A model generated the notes under the pieces. It did no database searches and was not told where the DNA came from. It was given only the letters and a program-made list of their open reading frames with translations. From positions 1 to 64,000 of the forward strand of contig NZ_NEGA01000004.1 in assembly GCF_002135315.1 (NCBI RefSeq): DNA of 64,000 nt, given 5' to 3'. This DNA is from Acinetobacter sp. ANC 3903. GTDB taxonomy: Bacteria; Pseudomonadota; Gammaproteobacteria; Pseudomonadales; Moraxellaceae. Of the stretch, positions 55,777 to 64,000 are shown piece after piece. A program made the position numbers and the translations under genes. The number at the start of each line of letters is the position of its first letter. Position 1 is the stretch's first letter.

Positions 55777-56598
55777 TTAGGGTTTGTGCGCCGTGATTTG
55801 CACATATTTGACCAGACCATCTACATACAGCTTATGACAGAGCTTTGCGGTCATGCGAATTTTAAAGGCATCCAGACCTGTACTTTGCTGGGGTAATTGC
55901 TGAATGTAATTTGCAAAGCCCTGCAAAACGGCAGGCGATAAATCCCGAATGGTTATATCGGTAAAATCATGCTGCCGGAATGTCTGTTCTAATGCCGATA
56001 CCGTCATTAAATCATCTAAATGCACATCGGCAGCTTTTAACAACCATTTATATTTCTGCTTTTGCACTGCGCTTAAATTCAGCCATTGCTCAGACAACAT
56101 TAAATAATGCATACCCAAGCGGCCTTTTGAATTTAAAATACTCTCCACTGAATCAAGAAATGAATTTAAATTGCAATGATAAGTAGCATCAATACATAGC
56201 ACCACATCAAAGTGCTGCTTGAAAGGAATCTGTTTTAAATTTAAAAAGGATTGCTGATAGATGGCTGCAAGTTGCGGAAGATGCTGTTGAATTTGCTGCA
56301 CGCAGCTGGATTGTAACTCTACTGCTTCAATATGCCGAACCTGATAGTGCTGTTGCCAGTGCAGCAGACTTGCCCCCTGCCCGCAGCCTAGATCCAGCAA
56401 ACAATCATTTGCATTTAAAGCGACCGCTTGCGCCAATTGATCTGCCAACTGGGCACAAGCTTCTGGATAAGACAACGTTGCATCATCCCAATAACCCAGA
56501 TTACTCCAGGCGAGTACGGCATCATCCCCTAACTGTTTTGCATTAATTGCATATTTATGTTTTGGAAACTGCTGACGAATCGCTTGAAGCCATTTCAT
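55777..56598 (-). CDS. SAM-dependent methyltransferase
   Basis: A 273-aa class I methyltransferase: motif I LLDLGCGQGASLLHWQQ, motif II acidic residue in IEAVELQSSCVQQI, and post-motif VVLCIDATYHCNLNSFLDSV. It resembles small-molecule or lipid methyltransferases of the UbiE/Cfa-like group in general layout; substrate unknown. It begins 3 bp after the end of the FAD-dependent oxidase gene, so the two are one operon and probably act in one pathway. Confidence 0.85.
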   Translation of the reverse strand: MKWLQAIRQQFPKHKYAINAKQLGDDAVLAWSNLGYWDDATLSYPEACAQLADQLAQAVALNANDCLLDLGCGQGASLLHWQQHYQVRHIEAVELQSSCVQQIQQHLPQLAAIYQQSFLNLKQIPFKQHFDVVLCIDATYHCNLNSFLDSVESILNSKGRLGMHYLMLSEQWLNLSAVQKQKYKWLLKAADVHLDDLMTVSALEQTFRQHDFTDITIRDLSPAVLQGFANYIQQLPQQSTGLDAFKIRMTAKLCHKLYVDGLVKYVQITAHKP

Positions 56599-56601
56599 GT
56601 T

Positions 56602-57900
56602 TTAGTAGCCGAGTTGTGGGGCAACCTCAACTTTAGGTTTTAATCCAACAAACGGCAATGGGGCATTAAGAATTTCCGCAATATTCATTGCTGAAGTCAC
56701 TGCCGATTCTAAAAGTGGTAAACCATCACAAGACCAAGAGCCACAATAGTACACTTTACGGTTTAGATCTTTATGACGGGCTTGCAGCTCTTTATTTAAA
56801 GCCACTGTTTGTGAGTCCACCACAGCACGGGTTAAGGTCACGGATGAAATGATTTTTTTCGGGTCAATATCAGTTACCGGTTGCCAGGTTTGAAATACCG
56901 GCGATTTGCCGACCAAGCTTGGCTCAACCGAATTCAGCCATACGGTAAACTGTTGACGGGTAAATTTACGGTCCATCATATAACTGAGCACCGCCCAATC
57001 TTTACGTTTAGGTGGCATGACGGTCTGGTCGGTATGAATCACCAATTGACCCTGTTCAAATTTGAATTGCTTTAACAGTATAATATCGTCTGCAAATTGT
57101 TCATTATTTAAAAATGTTTCAATTTTATTGGTCGGTGTCGCCACAATGACACGATCAAAAATGCGTTGCTCACCCGACGCATTTTCAACTACAACCCCCT
57201 GTTCTTGTTCTTTGACCTGGGTAATGGCAGAAGTATTATGAATTTCAATGCCTTCAATCAGCTTGTCGACCAGTGCCGGTGTCCCGCCCTGTAGACGTAA
57301 CAAAGTATCGCCATCGGTCAATTGACGCAAGAACATCAATAAAGGTTTTGCAGGCCATTCGCCAATGGTTTTCGGATTACAGGTACAAATGGTATAAAGC
57401 ACTGGCATCACTGCGCCATGCCAGAACACTTCTTCAATATCATTATTATTAATAAATTCAGCCAGAGTAATATCCTGGTTCTTTGATTTGAAGAATCGGG
57501 TGATGGCCGCTTTCAGTTGCAGCATGCCTTTTACCAGGCGCCAACCGTATTGTTGCAGTCCTTTCCGGTTATTAATAATCGGGAAATTACCAATGCGACT
57601 ACGCGAAGTGGTCAGCCAGGTTTCAGTACGGTCTTCAAACAACCAGCTGCATGCCATATAAGTGCGTACAGGAAAGGTTTTGATTCCCAAGTAAGTTGCC
57701 AGACTGAGGGTATTTTGCCACAAATGCGGATTCATGACGCGCAAAGGTGCATCAATTAAGCCGCCTTCGAATTCAATGCTATGGCTATCCATACCACGAC
57801 CCGGTAGAGCTTCAAAAATAGTGATGCTATGCCCTGCATCTTTAAGAATTCTTGCAGTAGCTAGCCCAGCCATGCCACTACCAATAACTGCAATATCCAA
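56602..57900 (-). CDS. FAD-dependent amine oxidase-like oxidoreductase (COG2907-like)
   Basis: A 432-aa flavoprotein. The dinucleotide-binding motif is DIAVIGSGMAGLATARILKD with FEALPGRGMDSHS; the family-specific RLQGGTPALVDKLIEG and the C-terminal VYYCGSWSCDGLPLLESAVTS match NAD/FAD-binding proteins that elsewhere sit next to cyclopropane fatty acid synthase-type genes. The tight pairing with a methyltransferase suggests modification of a lipid chain or another small molecule. Exact chemistry unknown. Confidence 0.8.
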   Translation of the reverse strand: MDIAVIGSGMAGLATARILKDAGHSITIFEALPGRGMDSHSIEFEGGLIDAPLRVMNPHLWQNTLSLATYLGIKTFPVRTYMACSWLFEDRTETWLTTSRSRIGNFPIINNRKGLQQYGWRLVKGMLQLKAAITRFFKSKNQDITLAEFINNNDIEEVFWHGAVMPVLYTICTCNPKTIGEWPAKPLLMFLRQLTDGDTLLRLQGGTPALVDKLIEGIEIHNTSAITQVKEQEQGVVVENASGEQRIFDRVIVATPTNKIETFLNNEQFADDIILLKQFKFEQGQLVIHTDQTVMPPKRKDWAVLSYMMDRKFTRQQFTVWLNSVEPSLVGKSPVFQTWQPVTDIDPKKIISSVTLTRAVVDSQTVALNKELQARHKDLNRKVYYCGSWSCDGLPLLESAVTSAMNIAEILNAPLPFVGLKPKVEVAPQLGY

Positions 57901-58328
57901 AATTATTATCCGTCAGTTACACATATGATTCTTGAAATTATGAACCAAGCGAGATTAAAAGGGGGTATTAAAATATTCCAGAATATGTTTTTTTAACAAA
58001 AGTCATCATAATTGGAATTAGAAATTTTTCTTACATTTATTTACACAACAAATAACATAAAATAAATTCAATGTATTATTAAAATTTACAATATTAACAG
58101 ATAAAACTGTTTAAAAAAGCATATATATATTAACCAATATTATAACGATCATTTTACAAAACCCAAAAATATCACTATGATGCATCACATAATAATTGGA
58201 CTAGCATATCCACTTTTAACCACCTATAACTATGCAAATGCTGTAAAAACAAGAAAATTTATTTCGCAAAAAGCCCCTAAAAATTTAGGGGCTTCTTTAT
58301 TTTTCGAGTGACCAATGAATAGCTAAAA
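57901..58328. other. AT-rich intergenic region
   Basis: About 430 bp with no gene. It is very AT-rich and probably contains the promoter of the oxidase-methyltransferase operon and the pirin terminator. No clear operators were recognised. Confidence 0.6.
58268..58294 (-). terminator. Terminator of the pirin gene
   Basis: AAGCCCCTAAA pairs with TTTAGGGGCTT (58271-58294), with a T run on the minus strand. Confidence 0.88.
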
Positions 58329-59216
58329 TTAACTGGCAACCGGAATCTCACCAAACTTGCCGCTATTAAAGTCGTTAAAGGCTTGAACGATCTCATCTTT
58401 GCTATTCATCACAAAGGGACCATAGCCCTGAATTGGCTCATTCAAAGGTTGGCCGGTGAGCAGCAAAAATTTGCTGTCTTTAATCGCTTCCAGTTGAATA
58501 TCGGCTTCACCATCTTGAGCAAACATGACAATAGAACTGTCTTGCACATGCTGCGTTCCGTTCAACTGCATTTCACCTGACAGCACCACCAGCAGCACAT
58601 TGTGGTCGACCGGCACATGAATATGCTGCACATGCTCTGCCTTGAGTTCGCCATCCCAGACATTCACAGGACTATGGGTTGCAGCGGGACCAACATGCTC
58701 TGCCTGATCGTTTATATAGCGGCCGGCAATTACCCGGATATGTCCTGCGCCCTGTTCCAGCTCAATCACAGGAATATCTTTTGCTGCAATGGCCTGATAT
58801 TTGGGTGCAGTCATTTTGTCCGCTGCCGGCAAATTCACCCAAAGCTGGACCATTTCAAACAGGCCACCATTTTTAGCAAAATCTGGTGAATGAAACTCTT
58901 CATGTACCAAACCTGCACCGGCAGTCATCCATTGCACATCGCCACTTTGAATGGTGCCACCACCGCCAGCTGAATCTTTGTGGCTGACTTCGCCTTGATA
59001 GGCAATGGTGACTGTTTCAAAACCGCGATGCGGATGCGAACCGACACCGTGCTGCTGCGTCGTTGGGCTAAAATGGTAGGGTGCTGCATAGTCCAAAAGT
59101 AAAAATGGACTGATCGCCTGGCCTAAACGGTCGTAGGAAAACAGGTTCTTAACCGGAAAGCCATCACCCACCCAATGCATGTTCTGGTTACGGTAAACGC
59201 CAATAACTTTTTTCAT
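58329..59216 (-). CDS. Pirin family protein
   Basis: A 295-aa bicupin. The N-terminal cupin carries the metal ligands in GVGSHPHRGFETVTIAYQGE and SHKDSAGGGG, VHEEFHSP; these match pirin (His, His, His, Glu around Fe). Some bacterial pirins have quercetinase activity, others regulate by redox state. No DNA-binding motif. Divergent from the isochorismatase gene. Confidence 0.92.
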   Translation of the reverse strand: MKKVIGVYRNQNMHWVGDGFPVKNLFSYDRLGQAISPFLLLDYAAPYHFSPTTQQHGVGSHPHRGFETVTIAYQGEVSHKDSAGGGGTIQSGDVQWMTAGAGLVHEEFHSPDFAKNGGLFEMVQLWVNLPAADKMTAPKYQAIAAKDIPVIELEQGAGHIRVIAGRYINDQAEHVGPAATHSPVNVWDGELKAEHVQHIHVPVDHNVLLVVLSGEMQLNGTQHVQDSSIVMFAQDGEADIQLEAIKDSKFLLLTGQPLNEPIQGYGPFVMNSKDEIVQAFNDFNSGKFGEIPVAS

Positions 59217-59529
59217 CTCAAACTCCTATATTCTCGATAGGATGAACATGAGCTTATATTAGTGCGTTCATTGTTCTGAATATATAGCGACCTCAATACA
59301 CAGTGTCCCATGAATAAGACAAAATGACTTTATAGAATAATCATCAAGTTTAAATATTTAAAATAAAGGCTCATCTTTATAAATTATCCTGTTTTCATGA
59401 TTAATCTTCTCGTAATCAACACTTCTATTGTCCCATTTTCACACTTAGCATAAGAAATATCATGACATCACCACACTGTTATTTTCGGTTGATGTCAGTA
59501 TGCTTTTCATCACAGTGAGGAATAGAAAA
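59217..59529. other. Divergent promoter region between pirin and isochorismatase genes
   Basis: About 310 bp, AT-rich. The isochorismatase GAGGA site lies at 59515-59519. A LysR-type T-N11-A-like palindrome would be expected if the downstream LysR regulates both genes, but I could not point to one with certainty. Confidence 0.5.
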
Positions 59530-60156
59530 ATGGGCAAACCCTATGTTCGTTTAGATAAAAATAATGCAGCAGTTTTATTAGTCGATCATCAAACTGGATT
59601 GCTTTCACTGGTGCGTGACATCGATCCTGACAAATTTAAAAATAACGTACTGGCACTTGCCGCAGCTGCCAAATATTTCAATCTTCCGACCATTTTAACC
59701 ACCAGTTTTGAACAGGGCCCCAATGGTCCACTGGTTCCTGAACTGAAGGAGATGTTCCCGGACGCACCGTATATTGCCCGCCCAGGTCAAATTAATGCCT
59801 GGGACAATGAAGACTTTGTTAAAGCAGTTAAAGCAACAGGCAAAAAGCAGCTGATTATTGCCGGTGTGGTGACCGAAGTCTGCGTGGCTTTCCCTGCACT
59901 TTCAGCGCTTGAAGAAGATTTTGAAGTTTTTGTGATTACCGATGCATCCGGCACCTTTAACCATTTAACCCGTGATTCTGCCTGGGACCGCATGTCCAAC
60001 GCCGGTGCGCAACTGATGACCTGGTTTGGCGCTGCCTGTGAATTGCACCGTGACTGGCGTAATGACATTGAAGGTTTGGGTACTTTGTTCTCGAATCACA
60101 TTCCTGATTATCGCAACCTGATCAACAGCTATAACCAGCACAGTGGTCAAAAATAA
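59530..60156 (+). CDS. Isochorismatase-family cysteine hydrolase, YcaC-like
   Basis: A 208-aa hydrolase with the family triad: Asp in LLVDHQTGLL, a Lys (probably in IARPG.. to KQLIIAG region) and the nucleophilic Cys in GVVTEVCVAFPALSALE. YcaC-type proteins lack a known physiological substrate. GAGGA precedes the ATG at 59530; an in-frame upstream start at 59500 is less likely. The lysR gene follows 124 bp downstream. Confidence 0.88.
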   Translation: MGKPYVRLDKNNAAVLLVDHQTGLLSLVRDIDPDKFKNNVLALAAAAKYFNLPTILTTSFEQGPNGPLVPELKEMFPDAPYIARPGQINAWDNEDFVKAVKATGKKQLIIAGVVTEVCVAFPALSALEEDFEVFVITDASGTFNHLTRDSAWDRMSNAGAQLMTWFGAACELHRDWRNDIEGLGTLFSNHIPDYRNLINSYNQHSGQK

Positions 60157-60280
60157 TCATGGTCTTTTAAAATAAGAGGTCTTCGGATCGCTTTCTTGTT
60201 TTTGCAGTTTTATCCTATCGTTTATCCGTTTGATTTTCAGATAGAATGATAAGAATCTAACCCTGTTCTGAGCATGATGT

Positions 60281-61204
60281 ATGCATTCATTTGATGATTA
60301 TTATTACTTTTTCCTGGTGGTCAAACACGGCGGATTTAGTGCAGCAAGTGAAGCCAGCAATATCACCAAATCAAAACTCAGCCGCCGCATTTTAGACCTG
60401 GAAAGCCAGTTTAATGTCAGCCTGATTCAACGCTCCACCCGTCATTTCAAGGTGACTGCTCTGGGACAGGAATTTTATCAGGAATGTTGCAAGGTCATTG
60501 CTCAGGTCGAATGTGCCAATAATGTCTTGCTGAAACAAAAAAGTGAGCCACAAGGCCTGATTAAAATCAGCTGTCCTGCGCTAATGATGCAGTTTCAGGT
60601 ACGAACTTTGCTCAATCAATTTTTAAAAGATTATCCCAAAGTCCAGATTGAACTGGAGCTGACCAGCCGCCGTGTCGATCTGCTGCATGATGATATCGAC
60701 CTAGCGATTCGTACCAATTTTCAGGCCAATGAAGATTCCAGTTTAATTGTCCGTGACGTGATTAAAACCACGCACTGTCTGGTGGCCAGTCCGGAACTGC
60801 TACAAGGACGACAAATCCAGCATTTCACCGAATTGCATGAATTTCCGAGTATTGTGCTCGGCACGCAAAAATCACAATATTACTGGCATTTTCACAATCG
60901 CGAACATGATGAAGCCATAGATATTCCACTACAGCCCCGCATCAAAAGCAATGATCTGGAAGGAGTCTACTATGCCGTATGTGATGGCTTAGGCATTGCC
61001 GACTTGCCCTATTTGGCGGTTGAACAGGATATCAAGCAAGGCAAGCTAATTCATGTGTTACCGGAATGGTGTTCGAATTTAGGTACAGTACAGCTGGTTT
61101 ATGCTTCGCGTAAAGGACAACGTCTGGTGATGGAAAAGCTGATTGATTACCTGATTGAAGGTTTAAGGGATTTAGCCAAAGATCACCCCGGCTATAGGCC
61201 TTAA
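60281..61204 (+). CDS. LysR family transcriptional regulator
   Basis: A 307-aa regulator: N-terminal winged HTH (YYYFFLVVKHGGFSAASEAS, ITKSKLSRRILDLESQFNVS) and a C-terminal periplasmic-binding-protein-like domain (IKISCPALMMQFQVRTLLNQ, DIDLAIRTNFQ, GLGIADLPYLAVEQD), close in type to the CrgA/YhaJ-like group. It probably controls the adjacent isochorismatase and pirin genes (inference). Confidence 0.92.
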   Translation: MHSFDDYYYFFLVVKHGGFSAASEASNITKSKLSRRILDLESQFNVSLIQRSTRHFKVTALGQEFYQECCKVIAQVECANNVLLKQKSEPQGLIKISCPALMMQFQVRTLLNQFLKDYPKVQIELELTSRRVDLLHDDIDLAIRTNFQANEDSSLIVRDVIKTTHCLVASPELLQGRQIQHFTELHEFPSIVLGTQKSQYYWHFHNREHDEAIDIPLQPRIKSNDLEGVYYAVCDGLGIADLPYLAVEQDIKQGKLIHVLPEWCSNLGTVQLVYASRKGQRLVMEKLIDYLIEGLRDLAKDHPGYRP

Positions 61205-61279
61205 TTTGCAAACCACAGATATAAAAAATCCAGAACCGAAGTCCTAGATTTTTTTGAAGGAAATCATCTCAATATGAGA

Positions 61280-61843
61280 TTAGATTTTACCGATCAGGTC
61301 GATTGAAGGAGCAAGGGTTGCATCGCCTTCTTTCCATTTAGCCGGACAAACTTCCCCGGGGTGCGCATGTACATATTGTGCTGCTTTAACCTTGCGTAGA
61401 AGTTCTTGCGCATCACGACCAATACCGCCAGCGTTAATTTCGATAATCTGGATCTTGCCTTCCGGGTCAATCACGAAAGTACCACGGTCAGCCAGGCCTT
61501 CAGCTTCGATTAACACTTCAAAGTTTTTCGCCAAAGTCCAGGTTGGGTCGCCGACCATTGCATACTGGATTTTTTTGATCTCGTCTGAAGAATCGTGCCA
61601 AGCTTTGTGGGTGAAATGGGTATCTGTAGATACTGAATAAATTTCTACGCCCATTTTCTGGAATTCAGCATAGTTATCTGCCAAATCACCGAGTTCTGTT
61701 GGACAAACGAAAGTGAAATCTGCAGGATAGAAGAACACCACCGACCATTTCCCGACCATGTCTTGTTCAGACACTTGAATGAATTCGCCATTCTTATAAG
61801 CAGTTGCGTTGAATGGTTTCACTGCAGTATTGATTAAACTCAT
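61280..61843 (-). CDS. ahpC: Alkyl hydroperoxide reductase subunit C
   Basis: AhpC is a 2-Cys peroxiredoxin reducing organic and hydrogen peroxide. The peroxidatic Cys is in [19 protein letters not shown] and the resolving Cys in [13 protein letters not shown]; length is 187 aa. ahpF is not adjacent, so the reductase is elsewhere. ATG 61843 has an AGGAATAT site. No OxyR box was identified with confidence upstream. Confidence 0.97.
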   Translation of the reverse strand: MSLINTAVKPFNATAYKNGEFIQVSEQDMVGKWSVVFFYPADFTFVCPTELGDLADNYAEFQKMGVEIYSVSTDTHFTHKAWHDSSDEIKKIQYAMVGDPTWTLAKNFEVLIEAEGLADRGTFVIDPEGKIQIIEINAGGIGRDAQELLRKVKAAQYVHAHPGEVCPAKWKEGDATLAPSIDLIGKI

Positions 61844-62091
61844 GAGATATTCCTCTAGCTCGTTTCTGGGATTGCTTATCTTGTGAAGCTAGAATACGAA
61901 AGATCATCAAATAGGTAAAACCGTACTTTTTTATAAAAATTATCGGATTTTTAGATCAATTAATTCTATCCTGTTTCACTGTTTAATTGCTGTATCCGAT
62001 TTAAGAATAAGAGCGAAACTGTGCAATGGATTGCCAGGCGGCATCAATCAATGCCTGCTTATATGCGCTTGGAGTGGTAGTGACAATTCTC

Positions 62092-62555
62092 ATGAGCCAA
62101 GCCCTAAAAATATGGAAAGCTTTAGAAAATAAACCGGCAGGCAAATGGACATTCTCGAAAATGCTGTGCTTAAAAGCCCCTTATTTCAGCAGTATTTCTC
62201 CGCTGTTTGAAAGACTAAAACCGGAATACTGCGAAATCAAGATGAAAAAGCACCGCGCTGTGCTGAATCATCTGGGCACGGTACATGCTATTGCCATGTG
62301 CAATATGGCAGAGCTTGCCGGAGGAACCATGACCGATGCCACCGTACCTGCTACTCATCGCTGGATTCCCAAAGGCATGCAGGTGGAATATCTGAAAAAG
62401 CCAACACCGATTTAATTGCAGTTGCCACACCGTTGCAAGCCCATTTCCCGTGGAATGCAGGCAGTAACTACCTAGTGCAGGTTGAAGTCAAAGACACGGC
62501 TCAGGACGTTGTATTTCGTGCCGTCATCACCATGTGGGTTTCTGCCAAGAAATAA
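62092..62555 (+). pseudogene. DUF4442 hotdog thioesterase, frameshifted
   Basis: Frame 1 runs MSQALKIWKALENKPAGKW to GMQVEYLKKPTPI-stop at 62415; the family continuation ANTDLIAVATPLQAHFPWN to VVFRAVITMWVSAKK appears in the next frame. The break is in TCTGAAAAAGCC at 62395-62399: adding one A (A6) restores VEYLKKANTDL. So this is a one-base deletion in a homopolymer, either a true inactivation or a sequencing error. DUF4442 proteins are hotdog-fold and predicted to act on acyl-CoA. The start is set at ATG 62092, since the residues before it do not look like the family. Confidence 0.85.
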
Positions 62556-62578
62556 AAATTACTGATCATTTACCCATT

Positions 62579-62608
62579 AAAAAACCCTCCGCAATGGGAG
62601 GGTTTTGA
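62579..62608. terminator. Bidirectional terminator between the frameshifted gene and ssb
   Basis: AAAACCCTCC (62581-62590) pairs with GGAGGGTTTT (62597-62606), serving the two convergent genes. Confidence 0.88.
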
Positions 62609-62633
62609 AGACGATTTACCGTTTTAATTGCGA

Positions 62634-63227
62634 TTAGAATGGTAGATCATCATCTAAATCTGCCGGTGCAGCCGCTGCTGGCGCTGGTGCAGGCTGTTGT
62701 TTTGGCGCAAAACCACCTGGGTTGTTGTTGCCATAGCCACTACTCTGATTGTTTTGGTTGTTGTAACCACCTTGGTTAGCACCACCATAACCGCCTTGGT
62801 TATTGTTATTATTGTTATAGCCGCCACCTTGGTTATTGTTAAAACGAGGTTGGTTAAAACCGCCGTTGTCTGCACCTTGTTCACCTTGCTGACGGTTGCT
62901 GTCCAGCATTTGCATTTGTTCACCACGAATTTCCGTAGTGTAACGTTCTTGACCGCTTTGATCTGTCCACTGACGCGTACGCAATGAACCTTCAATATAA
63001 ACTTTAGAACCCTTACGTAGATATTGCTGTGCAATTTCACCTAGGCGGTTATGTAACACAATACGATGCCACTCAGTTTGCTCTTTACGCTCACCGGTAT
63101 TTTTGTCAGTCCACGAATCACTCGTTGCAATCGAAAACTGAGTAAGAGAACCACCATTTGGAAAGGTTTTTGTTTCAGGATCTTTACCTAAAGTTCCAAC
63201 TAAAATAACTTTATTAACACCACGCAT
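62634..63227 (-). CDS. ssb: Single-stranded DNA-binding protein
   Basis: SSB coats single-stranded DNA during replication, repair and recombination. The N-terminal OB fold ([55 protein letters not shown]) ends near residue 110. A long Gly/Asn/Gln-rich disordered linker with repeated QGGY/NN motifs follows, and the conserved acidic tip DDDLPF recruits partner proteins. Total 197 aa. The MFS gene lies upstream on the same strand, 51 bp away. Confidence 0.97.
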   Translation of the reverse strand: MRGVNKVILVGTLGKDPETKTFPNGGSLTQFSIATSDSWTDKNTGERKEQTEWHRIVLHNRLGEIAQQYLRKGSKVYIEGSLRTRQWTDQSGQERYTTEIRGEQMQMLDSNRQQGEQGADNGGFNQPRFNNNQGGGYNNNNNNQGGYGGANQGGYNNQNNQSSGYGNNNPGGFAPKQQPAPAPAAAAPADLDDDLPF

Positions 63228-63278
63228 CAGACGTACACTTCCTATTTATTTCTGTATTTTACTTTATAAGAGTTATGC

Positions 63279-64000
63279 TTAAATGGCTACCTCTTTACCC
63301 AACAACTGCGTTAAATCTTGTCGCGCAGCTTCATCTATAAGCTGTTTATCAATTTTAACATAAGCAAATTGCTGATCGGGCATTACCACAACCTCTTCAA
63401 TACCACGAATTGCCAAAAGTTGAGAAGTCCACTCATCCGTTTGTTTCGTCTCTGGTAAAGGCAATACCAATGAGGAAAGATAACGAGGCTGGGCCAAACC
63501 AAAGCTGATCAATAACCAGACAATTGCGAGTGCTGCCAAGATACTCCAACCCATTGAAGTATTATTTAGTAACAAGAGTTGACCACCAATCATGCCACCA
63601 AAAAATGCACCTAGAAACTGGCTGCTGGCATTGACACCCATCGCAGTTGCCTTGGACTGAATCGGTGCAGATTTGGATAGCCATGAAGGCAATAAAGCTT
63701 CCATCACGTTAAAAGCAATAAAGAAGAATCCCAAACCTAGCAGTAAAATATATTTGGACTCATAACCGAAAATCAGTACCAGCAAGCCTAAAATAATCCC
63801 GCCAATCGCAGTCAGGAAAATACCGCGCATTTTGCGATATTTTTCCGCCAAAATAATACTCGGGAAGGCAAAAAATAAGCTAATGATCAGTAGTGGCAAA
63901 TACACCAGACCATGACTGGCCAATGGAATATCGGCAAACTGAATCAGTTGCGATGGCATATAAATAAACATCGCGGTCAGCAATAAATGCAGCGCAAATA
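63279..64000 (-). CDS. MFS transporter, C-terminal part (cut by window edge)
   Basis: The frame stays open to the window edge, reading FALHLLLTAMFIYMPSQL upstream of the first ATG, so the N-terminal half lies outside. The visible part has several transmembrane helices (LPLLIISLFFAFPSIILAEK, LGLGFFFIAFNVMEALLPSW, SQFLGAFFGGMIGGQLLLL) of the major facilitator superfamily, and a ~60-residue C-terminal soluble domain (IRGIEEVVVMPDQQFAYVKI) with a beta-alpha-beta pattern. Substrate unknown. An MFS gene upstream of ssb is usual in Acinetobacter. Confidence 0.87.
   Translation of the reverse strand, partial: FALHLLLTAMFIYMPSQLIQFADIPLASHGLVYLPLLIISLFFAFPSIILAEKYRKMRGIFLTAIGGIILGLLVLIFGYESKYILLLGLGFFFIAFNVMEALLPSWLSKSAPIQSKATAMGVNASSQFLGAFFGGMIGGQLLLLNNTSMGWSILAALAIVWLLISFGLAQPRYLSSLVLPLPETKQTDEWTSQLLAIRGIEEVVVMPDQQFAYVKIDKQLIDEAARQDLTQLLGKEVAI

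Overview
The window looks like a chromosomal segment of an Acinetobacter species (Gammaproteobacteria, Moraxellaceae). The case rests on gene order and protein families: tRNA-Thr/Tyr/Gly/Thr followed by tuf; argH-algZ-algR-hemC-hemD-hemX-hemY; a detached gspN-gspC-gspD set; uvrC beside pgsA; the fadBA operon; scattered hisBH, hisA and hisF; and an MFS gene upstream of ssb. Base composition is AT-leaning, with A/T-rich intergenic DNA. I cannot name the species from sequence alone.

Layout. 1-4.0 kb: 5' end of tuf, four tRNAs, trpE, gph and an FHA-domain protein. 4.1-8.5 kb: type II secretion genes gspD, gspC, gspN and an H-NS-like protein. 8.6-16.6 kb: thioesterase, the hemCDXY operon, the AlgZ/AlgR two-component pair, argH and yggX. 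16.6-17.15 kb is gene-free but holds a duplicated, covarying hairpin element and a likely small RNA. 17.15-25.7 kb: pgsA, a thioesterase, uvrC, a stand-alone ClpB-D2-like AAA+ ATPase and fadBA. 25.7-27.5 kb: an AT-rich two-gene island (DUF262 plus HEPN protein), the best candidate for a poorly described defence system. 27.8-34.9 kb: accessory genes, including a TehB-like methyltransferase, an 11-residue-repeat exported protein, paired exported paralogues, a lipoprotein, two tRNA-Phe and a highly folded intergenic region. 34.9-46.4 kb: a GNAT protein, his genes, DUF805, an RNase D-like protein, an EamA transporter, a PuuB-like oxidase with its APC permease, a transposase-derived double-HTH protein beside seven 22-bp repeats, and thrB. 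46.8-55.5 kb: fatty-acid hydroxylase/AraC pair, a decayed aqpZ, a parS-like site, a nuclease, kup, tRNA-Ser and a cluster of very small genes. 55.6-64 kb: second tRNA-Thr, a methyltransferase/FAD-oxidase pair, pirin, isochorismatase, LysR, ahpC, a frameshifted thioesterase, ssb and a partial MFS gene.

How the genes work together. Biosynthesis is represented by Trp (trpE), His (hisB, H, A, F), Arg (argH), Thr (thrB) and tetrapyrrole (hemC, D) steps. fadBA forms the core beta-oxidation complex. gspC and gspD form the inner-to-outer membrane link of type II secretion. AlgZ/AlgR probably forms a signalling pair. Repair functions include uvrC, ssb and ahpC. Two genes are visibly broken: aqpZ (amber codon, abnormal start codon, likely internal deletion) and a DUF4442 thioesterase (one-base frameshift in an A run). 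All functional statements come from motif reading and remembered family knowledge; no database search was run.
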